The notes beneath the pieces were generated by a model. It ran no database searches. It had not been told where the DNA came from and was given only the letters and a program-made list of their open reading frames with translations. A stretch of DNA of 64,000 bases from Perca fluviatilis (Eukaryota > Chordata > Actinopteri > Perciformes > Percidae): contig NC_053119.1 of assembly GCF_010015445.1 (NCBI RefSeq), positions 891,452 to 955,451 of the forward strand. Reading direction: 5' to 3'. Below are positions 38,346 to 41,300 of this stretch, in pieces. Numbering within the stretch: the first letter of the stretch is position 1; each line of letters opens with the position of its first letter. The position numbers were made by a program, and so were the translations under genes.

Positions 38346-41300
38346 CATACACACACATGCACGCATGCACACACATATACACACACAGAGTCACACACAC
38401 ACACATTTTAACCATTTATTTATGTACAGAAAATACAAAAATAGTACAGGGACACAAATATTACAGATGCAGTACAATACAAGACACAACTCATGGACCA
38501 GTGGCACGCAGCATATTTTCACACAGAGTCACACACACACACAGAGACACACACACACACACACAGAGACACACACACACACACAGTCAGGTACACACAC
38601 ACACACAGAGTCACACACACACACAGAGACACACACACACACACACAGAGACACACACACACACACAGTCAGGTACACACACACACACAAACACACAAAC
38701 ACACACAGAGTCACACATACACACACACAGACACACAGACACACACATACCTCTCATGTCTGGGTCTTTATTGGGCTCCAGCAGTTTGTTGCCGTCCAGA
38801 CCACCATAACGTTTCCTCCATTTGCGTCTGAGAGACGGAGTTCTCTGGAAGCTGCAGACACAAAAACATTAAAAACATTCAGATACAGTATTAGGGGACC
38901 ACTAAGGTCTATATAAAAGAGACTTCAGATACAGTATTAGGGGACCACTAAGGTCTATATAAAAGAGACTTCAGATACAGTATTAGGGGACCACTAAGGT
39001 CTATATAAAAGAGACTTCAGATACAGTATTAGGGGACCACTAAGGCCTATATAAAAGAGACTTCAGATACAGTATTAGGGGGACCACTAAGGTCTATATA
39101 AAAGAGACTTCAGATACAGTATTAGGGGACCACTAAGGTCTATATAAAAGAGACTTCAGATACAGTATTAGGGGACCACTAAGGTCTATATAAAAGAGAC
39201 TTCAGATACAGTATTAGGGGACCACTAAGGTCTATATAAAAGAGACTTCAGATACAGTATTAGGGGACCACTAAGGTCTATATAAAAGAGACTTCAGATA
39301 CAGTATTAGGGGACCACTAAGGTCTATATAAAAGAGACTTCAGATACAGTATTAGGGGACCACTAAGGTCTATATAAAAGAGACTTCATATACAGTATTA
39401 GGGGACCACTAAGGTCTATATAAAAGAGACTTCAGATACAGTATTAGGGGCCACTAAGGTCTATATAAAAAGACTTCAGATACAGTATTAGGGGACCACT
39501 AAGGTCTATAAAAGAGACTTCAGATACAGTATTAGGGACCACTAAGGTCTATAAAAAGAGACTTCAGATACAGTATAGGGGACCACTAAGGTCTATATGA
39601 AAGAGACTTCAGATACAGTATTAGGGGACCACTAAGGTCTATATAAAAGGACTTCAGATACAGTATTAGGGGACCACTAAGGCCTATATAAAAGAGACTT
39701 CAGATACAGTATTAGGGGACCACTAAGGTCTATATAAAGAGACTTCAGATACAGTATTAGGGGACCACTAAGGTCTATATAAAAGATACTTCAGATACAG
39801 TATTAGGGGACCACTAAGGTCTATATAAAAGAGACTTCAGATACAGTATTAGGGGACCACTAAGGTCTATATAAAGAGACTTCAGATACAGTATTAGGGG
39901 ACCACTAAGGCTATATAAAAGAGACTTCAGATACAGTATTAGAGGACCACTAAGGTCTATAAAAGAGACTTCAGATACAGTATTAGGGGACCACTAAGGT
40001 CTATATAAAAGAACTTCAGATACAGTATTAGGGGACCATTAAGGTCTATATAAAAGAGACTTCAGATACAGTATTAGGGACCTAAGGTCATATAAAAAGA
40101 GACTTCAGATACAGTATTAGGGGACCACTAGGCGCTATAAAAAGAGACTTCAGATACAGTATTAGGGGACCACTAAGGTCTATATAAAAGTGACTTCAGA
40201 TACAGTATTAGGGGACCACTAAGGCCTATATAAAGAGACTTCAGATACAGTATTAGGGACCACTAAGGTCTATATAAAGAGACTTCAGATACAGTATTAG
40301 GGGACCATTAAGGTCTATAAAAAGAGACTTCAGATACAGTATTAGGGGACCACTAAGGTCTATATAAAGAGACTTCAGATACAGTATTAGGGGACCACTA
40401 AGGCCTATATAAAAAGAGAGACTTCAGATACAGTATTAGGGGACCACTAAGGCCTATATAAAAGCATCCAAAGAGCACCATGTCATGGGACCTTTAAGTC
40501 AAAGGCAGGTTTGGTAATGTTCAAAAGCTAGCAAGATCATAAGTAGCATCTCTAACCCTAACTTAACGGTTTATCCACAGTCACAGAGACTTCACTGGTA
40601 AAATCCTTAGTGGAAGTTTATACTCAGCTCTTATATAGGAAAACCTTTTCAGTGAGCATGAAAATAGGTGTAAAGGTGAAGGTGTGTATGAGTGTGTTCA
40701 GATTGGGATCAGAGAAAGACACATTGTGTCTGTTCCAGTCCAGAGTCACTGGATCCTCTGAGCTTCTTCTGTAAAGGGAAATAAGTGTCTGGAGCTGAAG
40801 GGGAGACATTTATCTTTAAAGAACAATAATGTCCATAATCCAGACCGTATGTTCCCCTTTCTCTGGGCAGACTCTGCTAACACACCCACTCCAGCCTGTA
40901 ATGTCTCCAACCTCGCACATCCCACCTGTGAGTCCCGGAGTCAAAGCCTCAGAGCCCAGGACAGAGAAGGAATAATGAATCCTCTGGATTATCAGGAAAC
41001 AGCTGTTTCTCTCCTCGCCTCACGCTGGTCGACTTTTAGAAAGGATGAGTCTTGGTTGAGCAGTGTTTGGATCCAGAATCACAGGAGTGTAGGAGACCAT
41101 GTCCTTCATCTTGTTCCAGATGTTGAAGCTCAGGTTGCCCAGGTGTTTGCCTGCCTATCAGAGCTCCTGAGAGCAGCTGTGGATCCTCCAGCAGGGGCTG
41201 CTGGACTCTTTCCACCAGCCTTGTAGTGATCAGAATGAGACTCTTCAGCTCTCAGCTGCTCCTCTGTGGCTCTGACTGTGTCTGAAAGAGCTGCTAACTC

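Noticed and set aside
37708..38916. 402- and 335-residue His/Thr frames
   Set aside because: CA microsatellite translation.
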